Shown one piece after another: positions 17,857 to 26,365 of a stretch of 64,000 bases of DNA; the stretch's first letter is position 1; each line of letters opens with the position of its first letter. Location of the stretch: the NCBI GenBank assembly GCA_002422725.1, contig DITE01000007.1, positions 1 to 64,000 of the forward strand, in the 5' to 3' direction. Both the position numbers and the translations under genes were made by a program. A model generated the notes under the pieces. That model saw only the letters and a list, made by a program, of their open reading frames with translations. It did no database searches and was not told the origin of the DNA. This DNA is from Bacteroidales bacterium UBA6192. Its GTDB lineage: Bacteria > Bacteroidota > Bacteroidia > Bacteroidales > F082.

Positions 17857-18876
17857 TCACCAACTTCGCAATTGCTCGCTATCGGTAAAGCCTGTTCTTA
17901 AATTCTCCATGTCACCAAAATAAAGACCTAGTCTGGCTTCATTCATAAAGTCATTTAACACTTCATGATCGCTAAGGTCTGGAATATTCAATATGGTTTC
18001 TGATCCACCCATGAACTCTGATAAAAGCCGACTATTGATTGCTTGCAGTCTTTCCACATCCAAAAATATGACTGTATTTAGCCTTTCTGAATCAACAATT
18101 ATTGGAAACTCAATTCCAAGTGTTACGGTCTCTAAGGAAAGCTGATCCCTGAAGGCTGATTTTAATTGCATTTCGGCAACCAATTCTTTCATTCCTTCTT
18201 GCTCGTTCTTGAGTTTCTTTTTGTCGAGATAACTCAATACGGGTTTGTTCTGGGACAGAATTGCAGATTGCATGATGTTTAATGCCAGGATATCATGGGC
18301 ATCTTCCAGTTCGGGATACTGAACGTCAGGGTTTGCCTCAGTGAAGGTAGCAATGGCATTCATATAACTCATGAGGATGTCATCGTGGTTGCGGATTCGG
18401 GCAATGGCATTCTGAGCCTGATTGAGATAGGTAATCACCGGAACATTTTCGTTACTGTCGAGTGAAACAACCAGGTTAAGGGCATACAACACGTCCTTTC
18501 GTGCTGTTTCGAGGTAAACCTTGAAACTGTTCAATGCATTGTAATATGGATGGTAAATCTTATCAAACTCCTCCACTTTAATGGTTCTGCTAAGCACCAT
18601 ATCCACATCAGAGGCGTTTTTAATCGACAGGTAGTAATAATACAGCAGATACTTTTCATACTGAGCACGCTTCACGGTGTCTTCAACAAGTTCGTTTCGC
18701 AGCAATATGTCGTCCTCCGTGATTTTTACATTCCGGAAACGGTCAACTTTACCGATTGATCCTGCCAGATCCTCATTGCTTGTTTTCGGAATATCAACAA
18801 ATAGGGCAATAAGAACACCAATGATCAGGCTAAGTACTGCTAAGAGTACCGTCTGCAATACAGTGAATTTTTTCAT
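17857..18876 (-). CDS. Unknown single-pass protein, paralogue 2 of a tandem pair
   Basis: 339 residues with one N-terminal membrane anchor (VLLAVLSLIIGVLIALFV) and an otherwise soluble, mostly helical body. Residues about 38-205 are nearly identical to the upstream neighbour (for example IGKVDRFRNVKITEDDILL, NAIARIRNHDDILM, HDILALNIMQSAILSQNK). The last 120 residues have diverged strongly and contain Leu/Glu/Asn stretches. It is the last gene of the run that begins with the STAS/PrsW/sigma genes; the spacing from its paralogue is 56 nt. No catalytic motif is visible. It may be a sigma regulon member or a periplasmic sensor for the anti-sigma system. Function not recognised. Confidence 0.7.
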   Translation of the reverse strand: MKKFTVLQTVLLAVLSLIIGVLIALFVDIPKTSNEDLAGSIGKVDRFRNVKITEDDILLRNELVEDTVKRAQYEKYLLYYYYLSIKNASDVDMVLSRTIKVEEFDKIYHPYYNALNSFKVYLETARKDVLYALNLVVSLDSNENVPVITYLNQAQNAIARIRNHDDILMSYMNAIATFTEANPDVQYPELEDAHDILALNIMQSAILSQNKPVLSYLDKKKLKNEQEGMKELVAEMQLKSAFRDQLSLETVTLGIEFPIIVDSERLNTVIFLDVERLQAINSRLLSEFMGGSETILNIPDLSDHEVLNDFMNEARLGLYFGDMENLRTGFTDSEQLRSW

Positions 18877-18932
18877 TGTTTAAAGGGATAAGTTTAAAAC
18901 TATATAAAGTTGTTCCTTAAAGTGAAGTGGAT

Positions 18933-19952
18933 CTACCTTAGATTCTCACTACTGTTAAAAAAAGAGCCAATTTGCTCCATGTCAGATACGAAAAAACCTA
19001 GTCCTTTGGTTTCGCTCATAAATGCCTGAAGTTGTTCCTGATTGCTAAGGTTCGACATGTTTTGCAAGGCTTCTGATCCCAAAAATGCAATTGAATTGAA
19101 TTGCTCCATATTATTTAACACAAAACCCTGCAATTGCTCCATGTTGCGCACAATTAAACTTGCCCCCAGCAATTGTTCATTATTTACCAGGGCGAGTCTT
19201 TCAGCATCAAAGGCAAACTGATCCATCATCGCATCATTCAGATTATTTTCAGAAGCAAGCTGCTTGATTTCTTCCTTCCCGTTCATCAGTTTCTTCTTGT
19301 CCAGATAATTCAATACAGGTTTGTTCTGGGACAGAATGGCTGACTGCATGATGTTCAATGCCAGGATATCGTGGGCATCTTGCAGTGCAGGATATTGAAC
19401 ACCCGGGTTTGCCTCAATAAAGGTGGCAATGGCATCCATATAATTCATGAGGATGTCGTCGTGGTTGCGGATTCGGGCAATGGCATTCTGGGCCTGATTG
19501 AGATAGGCAATCACCGGAACATTTTCGTTGTCGTCAATTGAAAGAATCAGGTTAAGGGCAAATAAAATATCGGTACGGGCAGTCCCGAGATACACTTTGA
19601 AATTACTCAATGCATCATAATAGGGATGGTAAGATTTATCAAACTCCTCAACGGTAATCGTTTTGCTCAGCACAAGTTCCACATCGGAAGTTGTTTTTAA
19701 GGACTGATAATAATAATACAGCAGATACTTCTCGTATTGAGCACGTTTGACGGTGTCATCCGCAAGTTCGTTGCGCAGCAGAATGTCGTCCTCGGTAATT
19801 TTAACATTCCGGAAACGGTCAACCTTACCAATTGTTCCGGCAAGATCTTCACCCGAAGGTGGCTCACTTTTGGTGGCAAAGCCAATGATAAATCCAACCA
19901 CCAATGAGGCGAAGGCAATGATAATGATTTGGGTTAAGCTTACTTTTTTCAT
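18933..19952 (-). CDS. Unknown single-pass protein, paralogue 1 of a tandem pair
   Basis: 339 residues, same length and layout as the downstream gene: an N-terminal anchor (IIIIAFASLVVGFIIGFA), a conserved helical domain to about residue 205, then a variable tail. In this copy the tail is built of loosely repeated segments around the words MEQLQ, NMEQF, LQNMSNLSNQEQ and DMEQIGSF, a pattern like short helical repeats. It lies 74 nt after the putative anti-sigma gene. Strong sequence identity in the N-terminal two thirds against a divergent tail suggests gene conversion or selection for tail variety. Function not recognised. Confidence 0.7.
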   Translation of the reverse strand: MKKVSLTQIIIIAFASLVVGFIIGFATKSEPPSGEDLAGTIGKVDRFRNVKITEDDILLRNELADDTVKRAQYEKYLLYYYYQSLKTTSDVELVLSKTITVEEFDKSYHPYYDALSNFKVYLGTARTDILFALNLILSIDDNENVPVIAYLNQAQNAIARIRNHDDILMNYMDAIATFIEANPGVQYPALQDAHDILALNIMQSAILSQNKPVLNYLDKKKLMNGKEEIKQLASENNLNDAMMDQFAFDAERLALVNNEQLLGASLIVRNMEQLQGFVLNNMEQFNSIAFLGSEALQNMSNLSNQEQLQAFMSETKGLGFFVSDMEQIGSFFNSSENLR

Positions 19953-20026
19953 GTTTGAGAGTTTTATGGGTTTTACTTTGATTTAATTTCTTTCCTTTAA
20001 TTATAGTTATGCAGACAAAAAGTTGG

Positions 20027-20785
20027 CTATTTTTCCAAAAAAAGTTGTTTCATTGTCAAAACTGATTGATTTTGTGATGCTTTTATATTTATAGCCTTTT
20101 GTTGATCCTGTTTCTTCTCGAGGACAATTTGAAAAGTGGTGATTCCCGATGCAGTAAAATAAACCGATCCGGGATCAAAACTACTTGAGCGCGCCCCATC
20201 GGCAGAAATATAGTCAGCGGTTTTCAGTAAAAAGTCTGATTCATCAAAAGTCACCTCCAGCAGCACCTCATTTTTAGCATCGATCATGAAATTCAGGTAG
20301 TTCAACTGGCCAATCTGATAAGGCACCATCGTGATCATTGCCTGGTTGTTAACATATGATAAACCCTGCTTCGGGCTGGCAACCATGCTGCCCGAAAGCA
20401 ATTCGGTGTTTGGTTTGGAGCTCTCCGCAAAAAAAATCCAGGAAAAGGTAAACCCTATTAATATTCCAACAGTCATAATGAATGCAAAGCGCACAGGAGC
20501 CGGTCGGTAAAGGCCGCCGAAGGGGTTCTGTAAAGGAGATACTGTGCTGTTGCGCTGGCTTCCGTTAACAATTTTCTGCATTACTGAACCCGACACATCA
20601 ATTGACTCTTGTGTCTGCAGCTGTGAATTCAGTTTGTTTTCGATGTCGAGCAAACGCAAAAATGCTTCGCGCTCTTTGTCGGAAGCATCGAGCATCTTGT
20701 TCAGTACTTCCTCCTCATCCGGAGTAATTAATCCGGCGATTTTTGCTCTCTTAAGCTTATTTAATTTTCTGTTTCTGAACCACAT
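20027..20785 (-). CDS. Putative single-pass anti-sigma factor
   Basis: 252 residues: a charged cytoplasmic N-terminus (about 1-90, LNKLKRAKIAGLITPDEEEV), one membrane segment (about 98-118, FAFIMTVGILIGFTFSWIFF) and a 130-residue extracytoplasmic beta-rich domain. There is no zinc-binding HxxxCxxC. It directly follows the ECF sigma gene (28 nt), the usual place of a membrane anti-sigma factor, and the operon also holds a PrsW-type protease, whose known substrate in Bacillus is the single-pass anti-sigma RsiW. The anti-sigma role is inferred from position and topology, not from a domain match. Confidence 0.6.
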   Translation of the reverse strand: MWFRNRKLNKLKRAKIAGLITPDEEEVLNKMLDASDKEREAFLRLLDIENKLNSQLQTQESIDVSGSVMQKIVNGSQRNSTVSPLQNPFGGLYRPAPVRFAFIMTVGILIGFTFSWIFFAESSKPNTELLSGSMVASPKQGLSYVNNQAMITMVPYQIGQLNYLNFMIDAKNEVLLEVTFDESDFLLKTADYISADGARSSSFDPGSVYFTASGITTFQIVLEKKQDQQKAINIKASQNQSVLTMKQLFLEK

Positions 20786-20813
20786 GATACAAAATATTTA
20801 TCTTTAAGGGCAA

Positions 20814-21404
20814 TCAATAATAACCCGATTCCTCCAGTTTCTCCTTCAGTTGCAAACGTGCGTCATACAGGCGCGATCTGACTTTTTTCTCCGGAATTTC
20901 CAGTGCAAATGCTATCTCTCTGTAAGATAGTTGTTGGTAATATTTCAAAACGACCACAGCTTTATATTGATTTTTCAGTTGGTCCACGGCTTTCTTCATC
21001 AGGGCATCCGTTTCGGACTTTTGTTCATCTGTTTCAGCCGACATATTGATTAATTGTTCCATTCCAACATACTTTTTTTTCTTCTTCAGATGATTCAATG
21101 CCATATTGATTGCAATCCGGTACAACCAACTAAAAAACCTGTGGGAAAACCGGAAAGTTGGCAGCGCTTCGTAGGCCTTTACAAAAACAGCCTGAGTCAT
21201 TTCTTTCGCCTCTTCCCTATCATGCAACATCCGCAGAAAAAGATTGTAAACCGGAACCTGATACCTGTTAACCAATATTGCGTAATCATTGACAGATCCA
21301 TGAATTACCATCCTGATGATGTCATAATCCTCTTCATCCATCGGTTGATTTCTGCTCTCTTTCTGCAGGGTGTTGTATATGTTATTTTCCTCCGTTTTCA
21401 CCAA
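20814..21404 (-). CDS. ECF-type sigma-70 family RNA polymerase sigma factor
   Basis: Region 2 is seen in YAILVNRYQVPVYNLFLRML and FRFSHRFFSWLYRIAINMALNHLK; region 4 in VVVLKYYQQLSYREIAFAL and VRSRLYDARLQLKEKL. The frame opens with TTG at 21404, but the ATG at 21341 (MDEEDYDIIRMV) gives the usual ECF start and length (about 176 residues) and is probably the true one. It lies 37 nt after the PrsW-type gene and 28 nt before the putative anti-sigma gene. It should direct a regulon released when the anti-sigma is cleaved or titrated. A lysine-rich stretch (LKKKKKYVG) separates regions 2 and 4. Confidence 0.92.
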   Translation of the reverse strand: MVKTEENNIYNTLQKESRNQPMDEEDYDIIRMVIHGSVNDYAILVNRYQVPVYNLFLRMLHDREEAKEMTQAVFVKAYEALPTFRFSHRFFSWLYRIAINMALNHLKKKKKYVGMEQLINMSAETDEQKSETDALMKKAVDQLKNQYKAVVVLKYYQQLSYREIAFALEIPEKKVRSRLYDARLQLKEKLEESGYY

Positions 21405-21441
21405 TTACCATTTAGGTTGTTAAAAGTTGGTTTTCTTCTGA

Positions 21442-22437
21442 TTAATTTTTTAATTGATTTAGTTTCCAGATTTCCCGATGTTTCATTCTTACCAGCGGTT
21501 GCAATGCCAGTTCTCCAATTTTTCCAATTTGCCTGCGCAGTTGTTTCAATTCTTCGAGTTTGGCACCAATATCAGGTTCAACAATCAGCGGAAACCCATT
21601 CTCCTTTAGCATCATGTTGCGCTTGGCTTTGATGCTAAGTTCCAGATAAACACTGATATAATTGTAGAGATCGACTATTGCCTCGGAGCTAAAGTGTTTT
21701 CGTAATGACATCAAGTAATCCCCGGCTTTCGTGTGGGCAAATTTACCCTGCTGCATCATCCTTAGCAACTCCACTTCATGGCTGAACTCAATTTCGAGCC
21801 AATCCTGCAAACTGTTGTTGCTCTTTTGAAAAACAAGCATAAATACGAGTGGTAACACAATAAAAATAAGCGCTGTTTGGATATATGGGTTCAAAAAGAA
21901 ATGATTGAAACCACTATGCAGTATTATGGCTGTTAAAAAACCCGGGATAACTGCCAGAATTAAATGCTTATCACGCTGTATGCCATCAATAAGAATGATA
22001 GCAAATAAAGCCGTGCAGCCGCCATGCATCAAGGCAGTGCCGAAACCACGAAGTATCCAGACTACTAACCCTGGCTGATGACCAAGAGCAAACATATAAA
22101 AAACGTTTTCGGCCAGCGCAAAACCTGCTCCTGCGGCAAAACCATAGACAGCTGCATCCACTGCAAAGCCAATCTTTTTCCTGCTGATCAGAAAAAATAC
22201 AATGAGTATTTTGCTCAGTTCTTCGGTAATCGGAGCAAGATAACGGCTGAATGTTGCAAAACCAATTGTCAGCTGACTGTTCAGCCATGTGTTGAGGTAA
22301 TATGAAATCAATGCTGAAATCACTCCCCAGAATATGCATAATCCAAGCCTGCTTTTGCTCACCAGTTTAAAACTGTCGAGCAGAAACAAACCTGTTAAAA
22401 ACAGTAAAACCGGCAAAATACTGAACACGATATGCAT
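21442..22437 (-). CDS. PrsW-family intramembrane metalloprotease with cytoplasmic extension
   Basis: The ATG at 22437 (MHIVFSILPVLLFLTG) is preferred; a frame open to 22530 begins with TTG and would overlap the STAS gene. About eight membrane segments carry the PrsW signature residues in order: APITEELSK (Glu-Glu motif), GAGFALAENVFY, LMHGGCTALF (His) and LHSGFNHFF (His). After the last helix (about residue 200) comes a soluble helical tail of about 130 residues not found in short PrsW proteins. In Bacillus PrsW cuts the anti-sigma factor RsiW. Here the next two genes are an ECF sigma factor and a single-pass protein, so a PrsW-sigma-antisigma circuit is likely. Confidence 0.85.
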   Translation of the reverse strand: MHIVFSILPVLLFLTGLFLLDSFKLVSKSRLGLCIFWGVISALISYYLNTWLNSQLTIGFATFSRYLAPITEELSKILIVFFLISRKKIGFAVDAAVYGFAAGAGFALAENVFYMFALGHQPGLVVWILRGFGTALMHGGCTALFAIILIDGIQRDKHLILAVIPGFLTAIILHSGFNHFFLNPYIQTALIFIVLPLVFMLVFQKSNNSLQDWLEIEFSHEVELLRMMQQGKFAHTKAGDYLMSLRKHFSSEAIVDLYNYISVYLELSIKAKRNMMLKENGFPLIVEPDIGAKLEELKQLRRQIGKIGELALQPLVRMKHREIWKLNQLKN

Positions 22438-22465
22438 GATCAGGAAGGCTTTGTGATCATGATTG

Positions 22466-22792
22466 TTACTGGGATGCTGACTGCAGGTCAGGATAAATGG
22501 CAAATATGCTTGAAAAACCCGAAATATCAAATATTTCGCGAATGGTGGGCTGCAAATTGCACAGCCTTAGTTTGCCTGCTGTAGCGGTTAGTTTTTTCTG
22601 AGCCATTAAAAACACCCTAAGGCCCGAACTGCTGATGTAATCGAGCTGGCTGCAATCGACCACCAAATGGGCATGTTTTTCGGTCAATGGTAAAAGACTG
22701 GCTTCAAATTCACCAGCCGTGATGGTGTCGATGCGCCCCTGAACCCCAATAATGGCCGTGTTGCCTGAAATTGTTACGTTTACTTTCATCAT
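22466..22792 (-). CDS. STAS-domain anti-sigma-factor antagonist
   Basis: 108 residues, a single STAS domain: VNVTISGNTAIIGVQGRID, then VVDCSQLDYISSSGLRVFL with the conserved serine at about position 58, then RLCNLQPTIREIFDISGF. It is a SpoIIAA/RsbV-like protein, controlled by phosphorylation of that serine. It heads the operon that continues with PrsW (28 nt away), the ECF sigma factor and its neighbours. Its kinase partner could be the RsbW-like protein 7.8 kb downstream at 14283-14711, the only such protein in this window; this link is inference. Confidence 0.88.
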   Translation of the reverse strand: MMKVNVTISGNTAIIGVQGRIDTITAGEFEASLLPLTEKHAHLVVDCSQLDYISSSGLRVFLMAQKKLTATAGKLRLCNLQPTIREIFDISGFSSIFAIYPDLQSASQ

Positions 22793-23353
22793 CTTTAATT
22801 TTTGTGTTGGATATAAAGGATAGATATTAATGAATGCAATGGATTTGAATCTGGGTTACTCATAAAAATATACCAACAAATTATTTGATAATCAATTATT
22901 TGATCAGAGATAGTTTGTATATTTACAATGAATAAATCTATCATTCACAGAAATTACACAACTCCTCTAAGCTTTTAAACTGAAAATCTGTCGAAAGTTA
23001 AGGAAAAAAATCTGGTTTCCTACTAAATACACCAATTAGTTTGAAAGAAATATTTGGCAATTGGTATGTCAGTTGATTTGTTCTTACCTGCCCAAGACGT
23101 TTTACGGATTGGTTGAGTTACAATAAGGGGGGGCAAGCTGGAGTTTATGCCGGAGGACGAGCGGGTGAACACCTGAATTTAAGCGATAGTTCCTATTCAA
23201 TTTAGTCGTAATGAAATCTGCATTTCGCAATGAATATTTCATCGTCTTTCACTTTATATCAGTCTGTGTTCAACATCAATTCTGTTTGTCTTGTGTGCAG
23301 CACTTTTGCAGCCTATCAAAATTAAACATTATTCTCACCTCCAACATATTGCT
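22793..23353 (-). other. Gene-free stretch upstream of the STAS operon
   Basis: About 560 nt with no credible gene. The right end holds the first copy of the promoter-bearing repeat (23275-23360). Near 23115-23205 a short plus-strand frame reads like part of a protein (GGQAGVYAGGRAGEHL) and ends at a TAG, possibly a gene remnant. The left part, AT-rich, should carry the promoter for the STAS-PrsW-sigma operon; I could not find an exact TAnnTTTG on the minus strand there. Confidence 0.5.
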
Positions 23354-23360
23354 TTAATTG
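23275..23360 (-). repeat. Promoter-bearing direct repeat, copy A (orphan)
   Basis: Matches the sequence upstream of both T9SS propeller genes (copies B and C), including the minus-strand TAATTTTG at 23317-23324. In this copy the start codon and gene that should follow are missing: beyond 23275 the sequence no longer resembles the family. It marks the truncated left end of the tandem duplication and partly overlaps the end of the propeller gene at 23354. Confidence 0.75.
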
Positions 23361-24556
23361 ATTAATAATTTCTGTCTAAGTTTTGATCCATTTGTGACGA
23401 ATTCTATAACATACATACCCTGTTTAACCGAGGAAATATCTATCATATTTGATTGTATTTCTTTGTGGAGAACATTTTTCCATAGACAATCATAGATGTT
23501 TAATTCTTTAAAGGATTCGATGTCTTCTGTTTTAATAAAAAGCTTATTGGTAGCCGGGTTGGGATAAAAAACAACTTCATGTTGGGCAATATTCTCATAA
23601 ATTGTTACAGGTTCTAAAGTTCTGAATAAGTCTGCATAAACGAAATATGAAACGGCATATAGTTGACCTTCCGGGTGAAAAGCTACACCCTGAAAGTACT
23701 TTCCGGTCCAATTTGGAGTTACTTCATTCCATGTCATGCCATTATCATAAGTGCTGAAAATCCCATTTTCACTTGCTGCAGCAACTTCATCATACTCATT
23801 TATCGATAATGATAAAATATAATGGTTATACAATACAATATTCCAGGTTTGGCCATCGTCAACTGATTTGTAAATTCTACCCGTACCCATTGTCCAGTGG
23901 CCTTTTGTTCCGGCATAAATCTCATTTTCTGAGGTTGTAACAATAGAGGAAACAAAATGGTAATTCAAACCAGCCAAATACCAAGTTGATCCACCATCGT
24001 CTGATTTATATATACCACCAGGGCTTACATCTCCGTTATAACTAATGCTACCCGCAAAAAGACTTCCTGAGGTATTTCCAGTTATGGATTCTACAGATTC
24101 AGTGTTAGACAAATCCAGAACTTCTGTCCAGCTTACTCCTCCATCAGTTGAGCGAAATATACCACCAAAGTTTCCAAAGAAGATATAGCCATTTTCAGAT
24201 TCATATATGGAAATAATATTAGATGCTTCTTCCGTGATATAGAGCAAATCCCAACTATTGTTGCCTTCGTATTTAAATATACCTGAACCTGTACCGGCAA
24301 ACAAATTGCCTGAAGTAGAAACATGAATACTCCAAATCGGATATTGTCCAAGCCCAATGTATTCCCAGCTTGCGCAATGATCATTTGAATGATACACCCC
24401 ATTGCCTGTCGCAAGATAGATATCATTGCCATAAAAACAGATTGTCCCTGCCCCAATTGTGTCGGGTAATGTCACCTGTTCCCAGTTGTATTGCGCATAT
24501 GCGGTCAATTGAGTAATTATGATAAGGCTTAGAAATATGTATTTTACAGTTTTCAT
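23354..24556 (-). CDS. T9SS-sorted BNR/Ycf48-like propeller protein, copy 1
   Basis: 400 residues from ATG 24556 (MKTVKYIF, signal peptide ending near LTAYAQ); the frame open to 24601 begins with TTG. The body has repeated BNR/sortilin-like units with Asp-box words (YHSNDHCASWEYIG, FRSTDGGVSWTEV, YKSDDGGSTWYLA, YKSVDDGQTWNIV, STYDNGMTWNEV), forming a beta-propeller. The last 80 residues are a type A T9SS sorting domain (VVFYPNPATNKL through GMYVIEFV to RQKLLIN). It is a cell-surface or secreted protein of unknown ligand. The next gene upstream is a near-identical duplicate; most differences fall in propeller blades 3-5. Confidence 0.85.
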   Translation of the reverse strand: MKTVKYIFLSLIIITQLTAYAQYNWEQVTLPDTIGAGTICFYGNDIYLATGNGVYHSNDHCASWEYIGLGQYPIWSIHVSTSGNLFAGTGSGIFKYEGNNSWDLLYITEEASNIISIYESENGYIFFGNFGGIFRSTDGGVSWTEVLDLSNTESVESITGNTSGSLFAGSISYNGDVSPGGIYKSDDGGSTWYLAGLNYHFVSSIVTTSENEIYAGTKGHWTMGTGRIYKSVDDGQTWNIVLYNHYILSLSINEYDEVAAASENGIFSTYDNGMTWNEVTPNWTGKYFQGVAFHPEGQLYAVSYFVYADLFRTLEPVTIYENIAQHEVVFYPNPATNKLFIKTEDIESFKELNIYDCLWKNVLHKEIQSNMIDISSVKQGMYVIEFVTNGSKLRQKLLIN

Positions 24557-24642
24557 ATCAATTCTGTTTTTCTTGTGCTCAGTACTTTTACAGCCTATCA
24601 AAATTAAACATTATACTCACCTCCAACATATTGCTTTAATTG
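24557..24642 (-). repeat. Promoter-bearing direct repeat, copy B
   Basis: Second copy of the duplicated upstream block, between the two propeller genes. Aligns base for base with copy A over about 85 nt with few changes and runs into the 3' end of the upstream gene, as expected for a head-to-tail duplication with a period of about 1.28 kb. Confidence 0.8.
24599..24606 (-). promoter_or_regulatory. Candidate -7 box for propeller gene copy 1
   Basis: Minus-strand TAATTTTG matches the Bacteroidota TAnnTTTG consensus 42 nt upstream of the ATG at 24556. It is conserved in all four repeat copies, which supports function. A TTGG about 17 nt further upstream could be the -33 element. Confidence 0.5.
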
Positions 24643-25838
24643 ATTAATAATTTTTGTCTAAGTTTTGATTCATTTGTGACGAATTCTATAACATACATTC
24701 CCTCTTTAACTGTGGAAATATCTATCATATTTGATTGTATTTCTTTGTGTAGAACCTTTTTCCCCAGACAATCATAGATATTTAATTCTTTAAAGGATTC
24801 GATGTCTTCTGTTTTTATAAATAGTTCATTTGTAGCCGGGTTGGGATAAAAAACAACTTCATGTTGGGCAATATTCTCATTAATTGTTACAGGTTCTAAG
24901 GTTCTGAATAAGTCAGCTTCTTCGAAATGTGAAATAGCATAGAGTTGACCCTCCGGGTGAAAAACTACTTCCTTATAATAACTTCCAGCCCAATAGGGTG
25001 TAATATTGTCCCAGTTTATGCCTTTATCATATGTGCTGAATATCCCATTTTCGCTTGCTGCCGCGACTTCATCATACTCATTTATCGTTAATGATAAAAT
25101 ATAATGGTTATACAATACAATATTCCAGGTTTGGCCATCGTCAACTGATTTGTAAATTCTGCCCGTACCCATCGTCCAGTGGCCTTGTGTTCCGGCATAA
25201 ATCTCATTTACAGAATTTGTAACAACTGATGAAACAAAATGGTTATTTAATCCAACTAGAGACCATGATTTTCCACCGTCATCAGATTTATAAATACCCC
25301 CCGGACTAACAGCTCCGGAATAACTTGTGCTACCCGCGAAGAGTATTCCCTCATCATTTTCCGTTATGGATTTTACAACTTCCATGTACAACAAATCGAG
25401 AACTTCTGACCAAATTGAACCTCCATCGGTTGATCGATAAATACCCCCCCAATTACCAAAGAAAATATAACCACTGTCAGATTCATATATGGAGATAATA
25501 TTAGATGCTTCTTCTGTTATATAGAGCAAATCCCAATTATTATTGCCTTCGTATTTAAATATTCCTGAACCTGTACCGGCAAACAAATTGCCTGAAGTAG
25601 AAACATGAATACTCCAAATCGGATGTTGACCTAGCCCAATATATTCCCAGCTTGTGCAAAGATCATTTGAATGATACACCCCATTGCCCGTCGCAAGGTA
25701 AATATCATTGTCATAAAAACAGATTGATCCTGCCCCAATTGAATCGGGTAATGTTACCTGTTCCCAGTTGTATTGCGCATTTGAGGTTAACTGGGTAATT
25801 AGTATTAGAACTATAAATATGTATTTTACAGTTTTCAT
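24636..25838 (-). CDS. T9SS-sorted BNR/Ycf48-like propeller protein, copy 2
   Basis: 400 residues, same start (MKTVKYIF), signal peptide, Asp-box propeller and T9SS sorting domain (VVFYPNPATNEL, ending RQKLLIN) as the downstream copy. The two differ mainly in scattered blade positions (for example STDGGSIWSEV against STDGGVSWTEV) and are almost identical in the first 100 and last 90 residues, consistent with recent duplication. ATG at 25838. It has its own copy of the promoter block (copy C). No enzymatic motif; sialidase-type catalytic residues were not evident. Confidence 0.85.
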   Translation of the reverse strand: MKTVKYIFIVLILITQLTSNAQYNWEQVTLPDSIGAGSICFYDNDIYLATGNGVYHSNDLCTSWEYIGLGQHPIWSIHVSTSGNLFAGTGSGIFKYEGNNNWDLLYITEEASNIISIYESDSGYIFFGNWGGIYRSTDGGSIWSEVLDLLYMEVVKSITENDEGILFAGSTSYSGAVSPGGIYKSDDGGKSWSLVGLNNHFVSSVVTNSVNEIYAGTQGHWTMGTGRIYKSVDDGQTWNIVLYNHYILSLTINEYDEVAAASENGIFSTYDKGINWDNITPYWAGSYYKEVVFHPEGQLYAISHFEEADLFRTLEPVTINENIAQHEVVFYPNPATNELFIKTEDIESFKELNIYDCLGKKVLHKEIQSNMIDISTVKEGMYVIEFVTNESKLRQKLLIN

Positions 25839-25985
25839 TTCAATTCTGTTTTACTTGTGTGCAGCACTTTTGCAGCCTATCAAAATTAAACATTATTCTC
25901 ACCTCCAATATATTGTATTCAAATTTTTCTCCAATCGCATAGAATGTAATCTTCGAAAGGTTCAAGATGCTCAAATGGGGGTTTG
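25839..25985 (-). repeat. Promoter-bearing direct repeat, copy C (long form)
   Basis: The first 80 nt match copies A and B. From there on it matches copy D instead (CTCCAATATATTGTATTCA, a TCTCCAATC block, then CATAGAATGTAATCTTCG), so this is the ancestral upstream flank of the gene family. Copies C and D bracket the HEPN/MNT pair. Confidence 0.75.
25881..25888 (-). promoter_or_regulatory. Candidate -7 box for propeller gene copy 2
   Basis: Minus-strand TAATTTTG, same position relative to the ATG (25838) as in the downstream copy; fits TAnnTTTG. Confidence 0.5.
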
Positions 25986-26053
25986 TTCAGGAGGGAATTG
26001 ACAGCAGGGTAGGCGAGTGGAAAACTCCTGATTCTTGTACGTTTCTGGCTTTT

Positions 26054-26365
26054 TTATTTTATTTCTATTCCAGTTTTCACTATTTCATAAACAAAAGGAT
26101 TGTCCGAAAGAAAATCTTGTCTGGATAAAGGATGCGGTTCAATCCTAGAATCGAACTTTGCGGCTAATAACATTAATTGAACTTGTATATCAAATTTGTC
26201 AGAATCCCTGAGATTATCAATAATCAATGCAATATCAATATCACTTTCAGGTCTTTGATTGTTTTTAGCAAATGAACCAAAAAGATACGCAGTAACAAAT
26301 CCTGGTGTCTGATTTGCTACGCTTGAAATATATTGCCGAATTATTGAATCAGTTCTTTTATCCAT
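26054..26365 (-). CDS. MNT-type nucleotidyltransferase-domain protein
   Basis: 103 residues with the minimal nucleotidyltransferase signature GSFAKNNQRPESDIDIAL (GSx10DxD), about residues 30-48. It overlaps the HEPN gene by 25 nt, the usual order HEPN then MNT. In characterised pairs the MNT protein is the antitoxin and can AMPylate the HEPN partner. A third acidic residue is plausible near DSRIEPHPL. The pair stands between two direct repeats of about 100 nt shared with the neighbouring propeller genes. Confidence 0.85.
   Translation of the reverse strand: MDKRTDSIIRQYISSVANQTPGFVTAYLFGSFAKNNQRPESDIDIALIIDNLRDSDKFDIQVQLMLLAAKFDSRIEPHPLSRQDFLSDNPFVYEIVKTGIEIK

Noticed and set aside
21054..21632. 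192-residue plus-strand frame
   Set aside because: Antisense to the sigma factor and the 3' end of the PrsW-type gene; composition typical of a shadow frame.
23115..23205. Short protein-like stretch (GGQAGVYAGGRAGEHL) as a gene
   Set aside because: Too short, no start or recognised family; listed only as a possible remnant.
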